Positions 1 to 12,500 of a DNA stretch of 64,000 nucleotides are shown piece by piece. Origin of the DNA: Wuchereria bancrofti. Its lineage: Eukaryota; Nematoda; Chromadorea; Rhabditida; Onchocercidae. The notes beneath the pieces were generated by a model. It was not told the DNA's origin. It did no database searches and saw only the letters and a list, made by a program, of their open reading frames with translations. The stretch covers positions 2,362,402 to 2,426,401 of the forward strand of contig SSBO01000007.1 in NCBI GenBank assembly GCA_005281725.1, written 5' to 3'. Made by a program: the position numbers and the translations under genes. The first letter of the stretch is position 1, and each line of letters begins with the position of its first letter.

Positions 1-412
1 GCCCCGTATGGTATGAAACCCATTAGATCATTTTTAAATCTGCAATTTTGAGGAATACCTTCAAAAATTTATTTTATAATCTCAATGAATTGCAAACTAA
101 TGAGCAAAAAATGTTTAGTATTATTCTTTTTCACCTGAAATAATCCAAAATGTACTCAAAATTTTAATGTGACATTCTTGAATACAGCAAAACTAATTAT
201 CCTTAGAACTTTACTTTTTTTAAGATATTTGTATTCAAAATGCATTACCGTTGTTTGAACTCTTTGTTATTTACTGCTATTGAAGAATAAAACAGAAGCA
301 GAATAAACTAGATTTAATTAAATAAAACTTAAAAGTAACTATTAGTTAATAAGAGATTTAAATTTAAGATTCAGTTATTTGTATCCGAAATTAATAAAGA
401 AAAAGAACTAAC

Positions 413-591
413 GGTGTAGTGACAACTTTGGCGGTACATACAATGGATACTAAAACGGAAATAATAATTGCGCCAGTGACATGATCTGCTATGAAGTACG
501 ACCAACGCCTATGTAGAAGATTAACAAATTGAACAAGACGCGTTTGACTTCCAGGTTCAGTAGAAAATGAATAAAAAGAGGATAAATGCAT
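413..591 (-). CDS. Probable 5' exon of a patched/patched-related (RND) membrane protein, partial
   Basis: A single open exon starts with an ATG at 591 and reads about 60 residues before a good donor (GTTAGT on the minus strand, beginning at 412). The sequence has a short polar leader, then a segment with RRWSYFIADH. A hydrophobic stretch (GAIIISVLVSIVC) follows, then KVVTTP. In nematode patched-related (PTR) and patched proteins, the first transmembrane helix lies close to the N-terminus and is followed by a basic residue and a proline, as here. That placement is the only basis for the family call. The rest of the gene would lie before base 1, so the sterol-sensing domain cannot be checked. 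No splice acceptor lies just before the ATG, so the start could be further upstream. It could also be an unrelated membrane-protein exon or a chance open frame. Confidence 0.38.
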
Positions 592-3500
592 CGATGTTAA
601 TTATAAAGCAAGCAAGTGCTAATTTTGTCTCCAATCTGAAGGATGGATCAAATGGATTGATCAGTATTCCTCTGTTGCTCTTTTAATGAATTTCTTACTG
701 GTCCAAAATCTTTTTCAATCTGGAATAAGAAAAAAGAAAAATTTTCAGAAAATGTGATTCTTCTCCATATGTGAATGAAAAGAAAGGATGAAAGAAATGA
801 AATTTATGATTGCTCTGCAGCATAAAACATTTTACTTATCCATTAGTTTGCTCGGCGACAATAATCTTTCTATTGTTGTAACAAAGAAAGATAACAGAAC
901 GATTACATAAATGAAAGAGAAAGAGAAGTTATTAATTAATTGCACTGTTCAAATCATAAAATACCAACCTACTTATCAACGGTAACACAATTGTACGATA
1001 TGATCGTTTAGGATGTTTACTTGACAGTGAGTGTTTTAAAACCCTGAAGAGATGCTTAAAAAAATGAAATTGAGTAATTTTCTAACGTGTTATCTATATG
1101 TAAAAAATGGATTACACATTCGCATTATTCATTCTAGAATAAATTGTGCTCATGAAAGACTAGAGAAGAATGGTAGTTTGGAAATCTATTTTCAAAAACC
1201 AACAGTTGCCCTTTTACCTCATTTCTTTCCGTCCATGAATTTTTTAATAATAATGAAAAAAAAAAGAAAAAAAAGGAAACCGAAAGTAAAAAAGAAAAAT
1301 TAAGAGTTGACTAATAGATAATAATTTCAATATGAAGCATAGTCAAAAAAAAATGAAGAAATAATGTCGAGTGTGATTTTTAACAGAACGACATTAATTC
1401 ATGATGACTGACTGCAGTTTATAGATGGGATGGTAATTCTGTCAACATTAGTCACCGTTGAACTTTTACGTAACAAATTAAAAGTTTTACACCGCACATC
1501 TAATTGACTAAGGTTATTTTCATTTTTCATGGTCATTCTTTGAACACCTATTAACATCATTTCTTTCTCTCACTTCGATAATTTTCAACAAATTCCACGC
1601 CATATAACATCAATCTCACGATCAAGAAATGATGCTAAGTAATGTTGAATATTAGATATATTGAGCTACTACTGTTTACTATTTTCTTTTTTAAGCACTA
1701 AGGTTTCTCAGGTATAGTGCAGATTTCGAAGAACGAAGGTGTGTAAAAGTGGTTGGAAACATGAGGAATAGAACATTCTTTTTCAAAGTTATTCGTTCTC
1801 TAGACTGATCATGGTTAGTTCAGACTGAACCGTTAGAATATATTTTCTGTTCATCGCTTCAAATAATTGTTTCACCAATAGAAATATCGCATTTTGCAAT
1901 ACTGGATTTATCAAAAACGGTGACTACCAAACTTCCTTGAAGACAGGTTTGTGAGACTATTAAATTTCTTCAAGGACAGGTTTGTTTCATATATCTCTTA
2001 AGTGACTTTGTCCTCTTCTTGTGGATGACCTTATTTCTTTTTATTCTATTACAAAATATAGAAGTGATCAGAAAAGATCAAAGTCTATAAAGTATGTTTC
2101 TTCTCTTTATTTCAAAACTATCTTCATTTCTATCGTTTGAATTATTTATAAAATTCGCTGTAATAATAAAATCAAAAGACTTCAACTAAAAATGTGATAT
2201 TCTTGACTGTATGTTTAGTGCATGATAAAGTAATAAGCCAACTTTTCCAGTTTTTAAAGAGAAATCGGAGAAATATTCATGTGTTTTTCGAGAACAGAAT
2301 TAGATAAAACGTTAGCATTTTGAAGAGGCGAAATTCGTAATATTTTCAACGACCTTTGTTGGTAACACGTATTGAAATATAAAGTGATAATTGGTGTACC
2401 TATCATAGCATTATTCATTATTAAAGGTGATTGATGATGAAATGAAGAAAACAAATATATTTCACACTTTCAAAATTATTAACTCATGCATTTAACTATT
2501 TCCTATGCCTTCGACATTCGAGATTTTTGATAGAACTGACAGGGCAGTTGTAGTGCACCGAACAGGAGGAAATGCCACATAATTCTACACCTCATTGATT
2601 TTACTATTCAACAGAGAAGATGAAGTGAGGAATAAAAAACTCCATATAATTTCATTAGTATATTCTTCACTTGATTCAAAGGTCTAACATTTAAGACTTC
2701 GAAAAAAGTGAAAATGTCACAGTTTCGGTTCGAAACTAAAAAAGCGAAAAGGACGGTGACACTTCCTCGATATTCTGAAGACATATCACATTACGAAGAT
2801 CGTTCGGTTTCATATATATATTGAAACACCAAACCACCGATGGCGTAAAGCGTTCTTTAATAATGGAAACAAATCTTATTCGCTTTGTTGGCTACTAACT
2901 TTTGAAAAAATATTTTATTCGCATTACAAAAGTATCGTCCTTGATAAACAAGATTATATGAATTAATGAACATCTCCTTACACTAAACCTTATTTTTTCT
3001 TTTTACAATCACAATTTTGTCATTCAAAAGCAAATTAAAAACTTTGATAATTTCTTCTGTTCTTAATTACATCTTTTCCTTTAATTTTGAAATACACAAC
3101 AAAATGATTTTCTCTTAAAAATAGCAATTCGAAAACAAAACAAAAATTTTCTTTTTTGAAGAGCGCAATTTTTAAAATGAGTCATTTCATATTTGAAGTA
3201 ACCATTTCTTTCCTTCTTTATGAGTGTTTGTCTATTCGAAACAAGTTTTTATTTAAGCGCACGGTAAACTCGATTGTCGGTGTTTCTAGAAGAAAAAGAA
3301 GACAAAAATTGATGGAAAATAATTATGGAAGGATTAATTTAATGGATTTTATATTAATTACTTCTAAAATCATTAAGCGTTAGAAAATATTAGCAATAGT
3401 ATTTCATTATTATTTAGAAATTTCTTATCGTACCAAGAAGTTTTCGTCCTCAGTCGCTGTGTATAAGTAAGTATTAATGAATTTGAGCGAAGTGAACAAT

Positions 3501-5300
3501 AAGACAAGGAAAATGTAATAAGCTTCAAAACTTGTTTTAGAAGCGTCTAGAAAGAAAAATGCCTAAATAAGCATTGTAATAAGTTAAAATTGATTACAGC
3601 TGCGAAAACACAACCTAAATAACAAGTTAAGATTCCACTATAAAAAAGAATTCCAGTGTTTTCTGATTTGGAAGGAAAAAATTTGAAAATGAAGCCGTAC
3701 ATTTGAAACTTGCAGGATTAATTTCAAATGAAGGCTAATTTGAAAAATTAAAAAAACTAAGAAAAACAAGGAAAAAACAAAAAATTGATCTAAGAAAATA
3801 TGAAACATACTCTTTCAAAAAAAAATCATTCTTCCAGTCATTATAAATTACTAGGTTAGTCGAAAACAGTTTAATTATTTAATTTTCATCTTTCCTAGTG
3901 ATAACATTGCATTTTGAATTTTTACGACAACTGATCAATTGGTAAAATCACTCACTTATAGTGCGAGTAAATGAGTAAAAAAAGTAAAAAAAAAAAGTGC
4001 GAGTAAAAAAAAAAAAATTGCAGTTCGACAGCAAAACGACTCAATAAATGAGCGATTCAAGGCATAATAATGTGCAAAATAGCATAATTATTGGTTTATT
4101 TGAGAGGTCGCTGGGAAAAAAGTGCAGAAATAAAGTCACTAAGCATGTTAGATAATAGGAAAAGAAAAAGGAAGAAAAGGAAAATGAACTTAGTCAAACG
4201 ATGTGTTATTTCTAATTTCCGTTTTCATGTTAGTAACAAGCAATCAAAAGAATTAAAATATTTCATAAATGAAGAACTGTGAGGAAAAATTACTAATATG
4301 GGCAAAAAAATAGATGTTGATATGACAAGCAGCAAAGAGATTTTCTAAAGTAGACAGAAAAATGGATAAACGGAAAAACATATTTCAAAGATCTTCCGTA
4401 GAAAATTATAGCAGAAATGTAAATAATTGACATATTTACAGAAGACAGATTCAGTCAGTTATAAAATTACGAGAAAATATTAAGAAGTAGGCAATAAAAA
4501 CATAATAGAAAAATAAAACCAATTGTCATCTTCCCATCTCTCCAAAGTTTTTTATTTCACTTTCTTATTTCGCTAATTCCTGTCAGTCATTACCACTTAC
4601 TTGTATGTTTATAGCTTAATCAAAGCGAGAAGTAAACTGTTAGTATCAAATCCGATGGGATAACTTCTCATTATCTAAATCCAAAAATCTTAAAATACTG
4701 CGTAGGCAGATTATAATCTAATAGATGGCACTCGAGATCTAAGATTCGTGTCACAGAGGTCATCATTTCTCATCCTTTGTTGTTTTTTTTTTCATTGTAA
4801 GAGAAATAAATAGGAATCAGTTAAGTTTAGATTAATTTACGATTTAAAATAATGAATAGAAGTCCTCGATTATTTATAAGATTCCTATATAAATACTGCA
4901 GAAGTTTTAAGAGTGACGAAAATACTTTTTTGTTTATGCAACTTTTAGGAAGGAAGTTTTGAAGTGATCAATATTACTCGGAGCTAAGATGATCATCCTC
5001 ATGCCACAGCAATGTCAAGTCTATGTATCATTTTCATTTTCAGTTGAGAAGAATAGATCGCTAATTTCTTAATGCGGCCCACCTGAAAACTAGTTTTTCT
5101 CTTCTTCTTCTTTTCTCTTCGGTGTAATTTCATCACATCTGATAACATACATAATCAATGACAACGCCATGTTTACTCAATTATCACAATGATAATGCGT
5201 GGCCAGCAGGGAATATCAATCTGTTTCCGTTTGCAACTATTGCTTACTGCAATCATTTGGAATATTTTGTAGTTTTAAAGCAGTCAATCAATAACTTATG

Positions 5301-5332
5301 ATGAATTCATTTAATTCATTAAATGAATTCAT
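5301..5332. repeat. Near-perfect palindrome, 15-bp arms
   Basis: The two 15-base arms (starting ATGAATTCATTTAAT) are exact reverse complements separated by 2 bases. It contains two EcoRI-type GAATTC cores. It is AT-rich, so it may extrude a cruciform or simply be a chance structure. No flanking duplication or coding sequence marks it as a transposon end. Confidence 0.8.
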
Positions 5333-6281
5333 TACAAAATTTATATCACAATGCGCATAAACTATTCCAGCAAACAAATATGTTTAATCATTCGACCTCT
5401 CATTGAGACCGTCCGGAATGATAGTTCACATCGCTGTAACATGAAATGTCTTCTCCGTATGTTAATTAATATGCCAGATATATCAGGTAGTGATAGTTTA
5501 GTCATTGGCTGATAAATAAATAGTCGAAAAGAATGGGTCCCTTTGATGGCTGAACGCTATTTTGTAAAATTAATTGGAAATAATTCATTTATCGGTACTC
5601 TTATACAAATTGGAATTGCTCGAAAAATAAGACTTTATATTGCTGACAAATAATTGAATGATTCTTTGAAATTAGTTTCAAATTCAGCTTTTCAGATACA
5701 AACAGTAGGAAATAGGAATTGAAATAGGAACTGAAAAAGAAGCTTAACTGAATCAAATCGATTATATCATTACTTGGGAAAATCTCATCACGAGGAAGTT
5801 ATTATAAACAGAATGCCTTGAACCGTTTCTATCCATTTATTCACATTCTTAGAAGACAAATTGTTCAATTATAATTATAACTGTGTTCATTACCATTTTA
5901 TTGTGTATGTGTGTGTGTGTCTGCGAGTGTCACTTAAGGATTTAACCGCTCGCTTAATTTGACAATTGGTTTTTGCAGTTACAATGTAACTTGCACTCTC
6001 TTCGCTCACAATTGTTGACTTCGTTAACTATTGAAATTGAAACAAGTTGGTTAGAAATTACAGGAAGTGATAACAAGTCGAGAATGGTTCTCCTTTCCTA
6101 TTTCTCTCTTCTTTTTTAGTTAAAAGAGAACAAAAAGTTTACTTTTCTCAATCAAGCTGTGTTTTAGAATCTGATGGGTAAGTTCAAGCTTATTTATTCA
6201 CACCGAATGAAACCTCAGTGAACTATCGGATGGAATATAAAAACGCAGGGAGAATTAACAGAGGCATATGTTGATCGATGT

Positions 6282-6332
6282 AGCAGCAGCAGCAGCAGCA
6301 GCATCAGCATCAGCAGCAGCAGCAGCAGCAGC
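6282..6332 (+). repeat. GCA/CAG trinucleotide microsatellite
   Basis: About 17 GCA-type triplets are interrupted by two CAT-containing units (GCATCAGCATCAG). Read on the plus strand this gives an Ala or Gln run. No splice-compatible exon structure supports translation. Confidence 0.85.
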
Positions 6333-7486
6333 GCTATCGTCAACAAGGGGTAGGGGGAAGGATTGTCAGGCAAAGGGATCAATCAAGCGCATTCCTTCAC
6401 GGTCATGGCTTCACTTCACATTTTGCAAACGGTTTCATCTTGCTCGTGTTTATGGCGGCTTTAAACCGTACCATTAACGCCTGCCTCATCACAACCAGGA
6501 TATACCACCAATGGTCATGTGATAACCATCGATTTTGTCGTATTTTTTATTCTCTTCGTCTTCTGCATCCTTCTCCTCTTCTCTTCCTTTCTCTCTTTCA
6601 TGCTCCTTCTCCCTGCCTCTCTTTCTGCTACACTCATTTCATTTTATCACATTTTTGACGAGAAATTAGCGAATGAAAAGTTCATCAAAACAAGTATATA
6701 TATATATATGAGATCACAGATCAACGAAACCAGTACAGTGTCGTTTAGATAAAAGAAGGCCTGGAAAGGTCAAATGAAGGTAAGAGTTTCAATGCTTTTA
6801 AATGATTCAACTAGCCATATGTTTCATTTAGTATTTTCTCTTTTGGTCTATGTCTCTCTCTTCTCCCTTCCCTCTGTCTGTTTTTCTTGCTTCTTGTTGG
6901 ACATAACTGATCAAGTCAGATTAGAAAATTCGTAATATTAAACAAATATACTTAAAAGAGATTTAAAAAATCTCTCCACTCTCTCATCATTTTCGTATTT
7001 GTTTTGCTCTTCAGAAAATCATTTTATGGTATTGAAATTGTAATGAAAAAGAGAAATGTATCTTTAATTAAAAGGTTAAATTATCATATGCTTGTTCTTA
7101 TTTCAATGTTCTTTTTAATGATTACTTCGAAACAAAGTACTTTTTTCAGTGAAAATTTAAAGAAGTTAAAATTAGGTTATTTAGACTTCCGTTCGTTTAA
7201 TTCTTGAGTAATTAACATTCACTGGTATTTTTTATGGTGCCTATGGTGCAGATGTCACACTGCGGAAGAATTGCTGATTGAATGCTTTAATTAAATTTTC
7301 AATTTCAAAATCTGATCATTCGCTTACTTCTTCCTTGGTATGTATATTAACAAAAATGTGGAACTGTACTCGAGACAAACTTGTCTGCAGTACATTAACC
7401 AAACAGTTGCCTTGGTTGTAAGCAGAGGAAATAAAAGTCCAATAAGTATTGGTAGCATTACCAAATAACCAGACAAAGAGTCAGCC

Positions 7487-7522
7487 ACTGAAATAGGTAA
7501 CGATTACTGAAATAGGTAACGA
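7487..7522 (+). repeat. Short tandem duplication (17 bp, period 19)
   Basis: The 17-base sequence ACTGAAATAGGTAACGA occurs twice, at 7487-7503 and 7506-7522, separated by two bases. It looks like a simple local slippage duplication in intergenic DNA. Confidence 0.8.
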
Positions 7523-9512
7523 ATCGGAATTAAAACCGAAATATGGTTATCACACTAACGTCATCCATGTTGAGCTTGTGAGGGGAGAAGTGAGAATGTA
7601 TAAAATTGACGTGGAATTTTCTTATCATGAAAAGTAAAATCCTTTGTTAAATTTATCATTCCTAATTGTACAATGTTCTCTAAAGGATACTATTTGTGAT
7701 ACAATACGTGGGTATATATTTTCGATTCAAATTATATGGTTCAAATTGTGATGGACTTTCTGTCAGTCCACACTGTGTCTTAAAATGGTTTACTGTTTTA
7801 GAGTTTTTCGTTGCACTAAGATAATAAAATCACCTAAGATAATATTGAAACTCTAGTTATTTTACACTTTTATAACCTTTCTTTGGCTTAAATATTAACT
7901 AAAGAGCTTGAAGTGTTTTCAAGAAGTTTTTTTTTTTCTATAAATTTAAAAGAAGAAATTGATTTCACTGTTTTGATTAGAACATTTGTTCACTTTTTCT
8001 TGTGTACATGGAGGATTGTCAGCTGTCTTCCTGACACTGAACCAATTAACTAAATGAAATAACAGACATGCAGGAAATTCCGGAAAATTATTTATAGTTG
8101 CAAACATTCTTGCATCATAGTTTTTTTTTTCAATATGCAGAAAAAAGAGAAAGGTTATTTCCGTGCCGTGGGTTGATTTTATAGATAGGCTATAAAATTT
8201 GCCGGATTGATTTTGTTTGGCTAGTCACATACATTCCTTGACAAAGAGCATCTGTCATCTCTTGTTTCTACTTGTCTAAATAAATTTTCCTTTTTCAAAA
8301 TTTTTAAATTCCATATTATTTACACAAAATTTAAATGTTTGCTTCTAGCTGATCATATCGTGGTTGAAATCTTAATTTACTGCTGAGTAGGGATGTGACG
8401 CTTAATGAAATTAAAGGTTTTCATTTGTCAGAGGTTCATTGTTGTAACTTTTAGAACTATTGTTACTGATAAAGTATTAGTCAGTGTTTGTGCAGAAGTT
8501 AGCAGTGTGTCTGAATATAAATATAAAGATGATACATTAGAACGTAAAAGTAAAGTAAGCCAGCAATATGAGCCATAATCTCCGATTTGAATTCTATGCA
8601 TTATCAATCGGTTAGTGCTGATGAAGAGATGTCTTCTATAAAACAAACAGTCATTATTTTCATTCATATTTATCGCAATTTGTCATTTTTTTATTTGCAC
8701 TGCTTACTGCTTTAGCCATTTCATTACGTTCCTCTCCAGATTATTTGTCATCAAATTACGTTCCCCTCAAAATTATTTGTCATCAACCAATCCTACATAC
8801 AGTCATCTAATAAACGTTTTTTCCCCTCTTCCCTCCCTCTCTCTCTCTCCCCCTATCTTTCGTTATTTGTTCGCTTGGCTTACTCTTCTTTCCTATCGTA
8901 TCATCATCATTTTTTGCAACACAAGTGCAAAAAAGCAGTTTTTTAGCGGAACTAAGGGAAGCCTTGTTATTATGTGTGAGGAAGTGGCTGTGGTTAAGGT
9001 TCGGACTGATATTATGGAACCCCGCAGTCGGTCGTCCTTCTTGTTTTCGATAAGTGTAGCACCGAAAAATATTTGCTGTCACATGAGTTATTGAGAGGAT
9101 AAATTTAACAAATGACTTGTGTAAATATATAGTTTATTTCTTTTTTTTATTTGAATTAATAACATAAGGGTTACAGAAAAGATTTGGTAGTCTTACTTAG
9201 AATTAAAATAGAAATAGAGACAAAGGAAGAAAAAAGAGAGGGAGGGGGAGAAACTCTCTGGAAATTATAAACTGAGGAATATAAGCAACGCTTGTAAATA
9301 CAAAAAAAAATTTTCGACTTGTTTTTTTAAGGATGGTTGAATTTCTATTGAACGACTGTGATCTCTTATCATTGCTATCATCTAATGGATAACCTTTTAT
9401 CATGTATTAACCGTTTTATTCGCTTTCTTTGATGTCAAAGTTTTACTCCTTCAAATTGCACATTTAAAAGGCATTCGTCAAATGTTATTCTTCATTTTTG
9501 TCATTAACTGCT

Positions 9513-9524
9513 TTTGTTTGTAGG
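9513..9524 (+). promoter_or_regulatory. Putative spliced-leader trans-splice acceptor
   Basis: A pyrimidine-rich TTTTGTTTGTAG acceptor sits one base before the first ATG of the downstream gene. No upstream exon is visible. In nematodes this arrangement is typical of spliced-leader addition. The trans-splicing itself is inferred. Confidence 0.5.
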
Positions 9525-12500
9525 ATGGATGATTGTCGTTTGACACGTTCGCCATCTATTTCGAGTTTCGATACCAATCATTCATCATGGAGTTTTGTTG
9601 GGGAGGATGATTTCGATCTATTAGATGTAAGTTCCTTCTTTTATTGAGTAAGTTGTTTGAAATTTGGTGCATATGGTTGTAGTTGCTACTGTGATAATAT
9701 CTGAAATTCTAGCAAGATGAAGATGACTCGGCATCGGAAGTCGGGGTGAGTGAGATGGAAGAAGAGGATGAGCAGATCGAAGAAGAGGATGATGATGAAG
9801 GAAGTGATGATGATGACGATATTTCTGTAATTACTGAAGACATGCTGAATGATTCTTGTACGCTTACGTGCACTGACTTTGTCAAAGTGTCCAAACAACT
9901 GGATGAGCTATGTAAACTTATTTCTGATTACAATTTATAGCAAATTTCGATATTTCTTAAGACAGTGGGTATGATTGTTTAGAATAATCCAGTGTGTTTA
10001 TTATATGTTAGGAAACACACGTAACCACACGTCTTCCTTAGCTACATCCTCTTTCTGGTTGCTGTTGCCTGATATATCGTTAAACTGGTTAGGTTCCCAC
10101 TTCTTTATTGTCAAATAAGAAAAATCGAAATCATTCCTTCATTTTTAAAATTTCAGACCAGTGAAAACTTACTGATACAATCGTTTGAAAGGCACTTTCA
10201 GATATCATTGTTTTTTATTTGGATTCATTTTTTAACTTTGTTTTGCCTTGCTATAATGGAAAGGCAATAAACTTTAAAGTAACAGTTAGCAAAATGTATA
10301 AACCTAGCATGCAGGGCAGTTTCCATGCCGTTCACTTCAATTAAAATGTGGGCATAATAACATTATTGATATATGTGCACAGTGAATAATTTTGAACAGT
10401 TTTGACTTTCACAGTGGATCGAAATTTTTAACATTTTATCTCACGAAATTAGGAATTGTGTTTAATGGTTGAAAAGATAAGAACTTGAAATTATTGCTTC
10501 TTTTTTTTTCAGCGAAATGCTTTGATTCACCATTCACCCGGATCTTGGAGGACTTTGCTTTGGGACGAAATTTGAAGTTTACAGCAGCTTACGGCATTTC
10601 AGCTACTGCTGTCGCTATCATCATGTTCTACTATGCATTCGGTATCTTTTACAAACTGGAACAATTTATCACTGTTTCTTATCACTGGCACTTGGTTTAA
10701 ATTTCAGTTTTATGTTGCTAAATTTATCTCTATTTTCAGAACTTTTTTCTATATAAATTCAGACTATTTGTAGTGATCTCCGCTAAATTTATTGTTTTCC
10801 TCAAAAATTTCCAGGCGTTGGGAAGCCAGAGTCTTTGTCATTTACGTCAACGGAAAATGTTTGTTTCGTTAATGAGGTTGGTTTTATGAATGCTGATATA
10901 TTTTTTTAATAGATTCGAGTGTTTTGCATAGTATTCCGACATTATCCACCTAGTCGAGAAATGTCACAGCTTAAACAGTGGGGTCATTCATTAATGGAAA
11001 ACATATCTCATCTAAGTAAGACAAAGAATGAGGTGAGCACTAGTTCTGCATCATTTCTTTACTTTTTGGAATATATGATTAGTCAAAAAGTTAAGAGAAG
11101 GTCAAACCTTAATAAATTACGTTGAGACATATAGATTCCTTTGTACAGAGTTAATGAATTATGGATTTCTTTTTTCTATCCACAATCTATCCATTATTAT
11201 GTAATATTTGAGTGATTGACTTGCTTCCCTACAAAAAATCATCATTTTCAGGACCACTTTTTCGGTCTGCAGTACCGAATCGCTGCTCCTTTCTTTTTAC
11301 GTCCATTCTTTGAAATTCTTTTGAAGTTATCGATTCCGGCTTGGTCTTTTTTTCCATTCAGTAATCCTAAACCGCATCTAATTGAGCCATTTCCTTGGAT
11401 ATTTAATTCCGAAACCGTTGGTGCATCACAAGACGAGCATGGATATTTCGCTACAAATCAATGCGAACATGTTTCAATTGAAGTAAGTTGGTATAATGCT
11501 ATTCTTACAATTATTTTCGAGATGGCTAGTCATATCTCTTAATGAATCAATTCGAGAAGGCTCGGGAATGTAGTCAGATATTGTAATTGCACAGTTTTAA
11601 GATTTATTCCAGCCTTCAAAAAAGACGGAGAACATTAGTAATCCATGGTTAAATATAATTGCATTTCCTAAAAAACTTTATGATGACAAATATGTGGTCT
11701 TTCAGAGTTAGGGAGTCCAGTCGAATCAATATAAGTATATATTATAAAGTAGTAATAGCTTCCATTACGGTCTGTAGCAGAAGGTGATCCTAGCCGTGAC
11801 TTTTTTCAAAATCCATTTATGGCGATATTAGTCTTGCATTTATATCACTATCGAAGGCGAATAGTCTAATTTGAAAGCTAAACAGCCAAGGTCTGTCTGT
11901 TATTTTTCCTTCTTTAGGTGTTGTTTTAGTGTTACTTTTTTAGTCTTGCTTTAGGTGTTAAGTTAGATGTTTTTTTCTAGCATCGGCTCAGTGCAGTGAG
12001 TGAAACCGTTCGACGATATTTAAGACATACGAAGAAACTGAAGGAACCATACAGATATGAGTCACCAGTTTTGCCAAACATAAACAAAACACTGGTTAAA
12101 AAAAAAAGCAATCACGATGGAAAACTGCAGATGGATCTGCATTTGGTAATAACTAATTCTTCGGAGAACTGGAATTCAACAAAAACTGAATCTCCAGGGC
12201 ATTTAGAATCCATAAAAATGGAAGTTGCAAAATTCCAAAAACTTCCGTCAATCCTGAAACTAATCCTACCGTTTCCTCGATTTTCGGCCAACCATTTTTT
12301 GATTGAACCGAAACTTGGATTACTAGCACCAGTTCCATTACCAGAATTGTCAATGCAAAGAGAAATAACATCCATTTCGAGAAGTATTGAGGATTTGGCG
12401 CATACTGAAAAAAAGTGCTTTAAAGCTACACCAGATATAAAAAGCATTAAATCGTTGGGAAAGGAAAGAACAAAACTACGATATAGTACAGACTTAAGAA

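Larger units (their letters stand above)
592..9524. other. Intergenic region without a supported gene (about 8.9 kb)
   Basis: I read both strands and found no chain of exons with matching splice phases. Open frames here are short and lack splice-compatible neighbours. The DNA is AT-rich with many A and T runs. It contains a 32-bp palindrome near 5.3 kb, a short GT run near 5.91 kb, a GCA trinucleotide repeat near 6.3 kb and a 17-bp tandem duplication near 7.5 kb. Pyrimidine-rich stretches occur near 6.55-6.64 and 8.82-8.86 kb. It may hold 5' regulatory DNA or untranslated exons of the flanking genes, which transcribe away from each other. Confidence 0.6.

Noticed and set aside
6268..6477. Plus-strand frame with a poly-alanine start
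   Set aside because: The run comes from the GCA microsatellite; the rest has no family features and no splice-compatible partner.
8777..9094. 105-aa plus frame and 91-aa minus frame overlapping each other
   Set aside because: Both are driven by a pyrimidine-rich tract, have no recognisable domain and no phase-matched exons.
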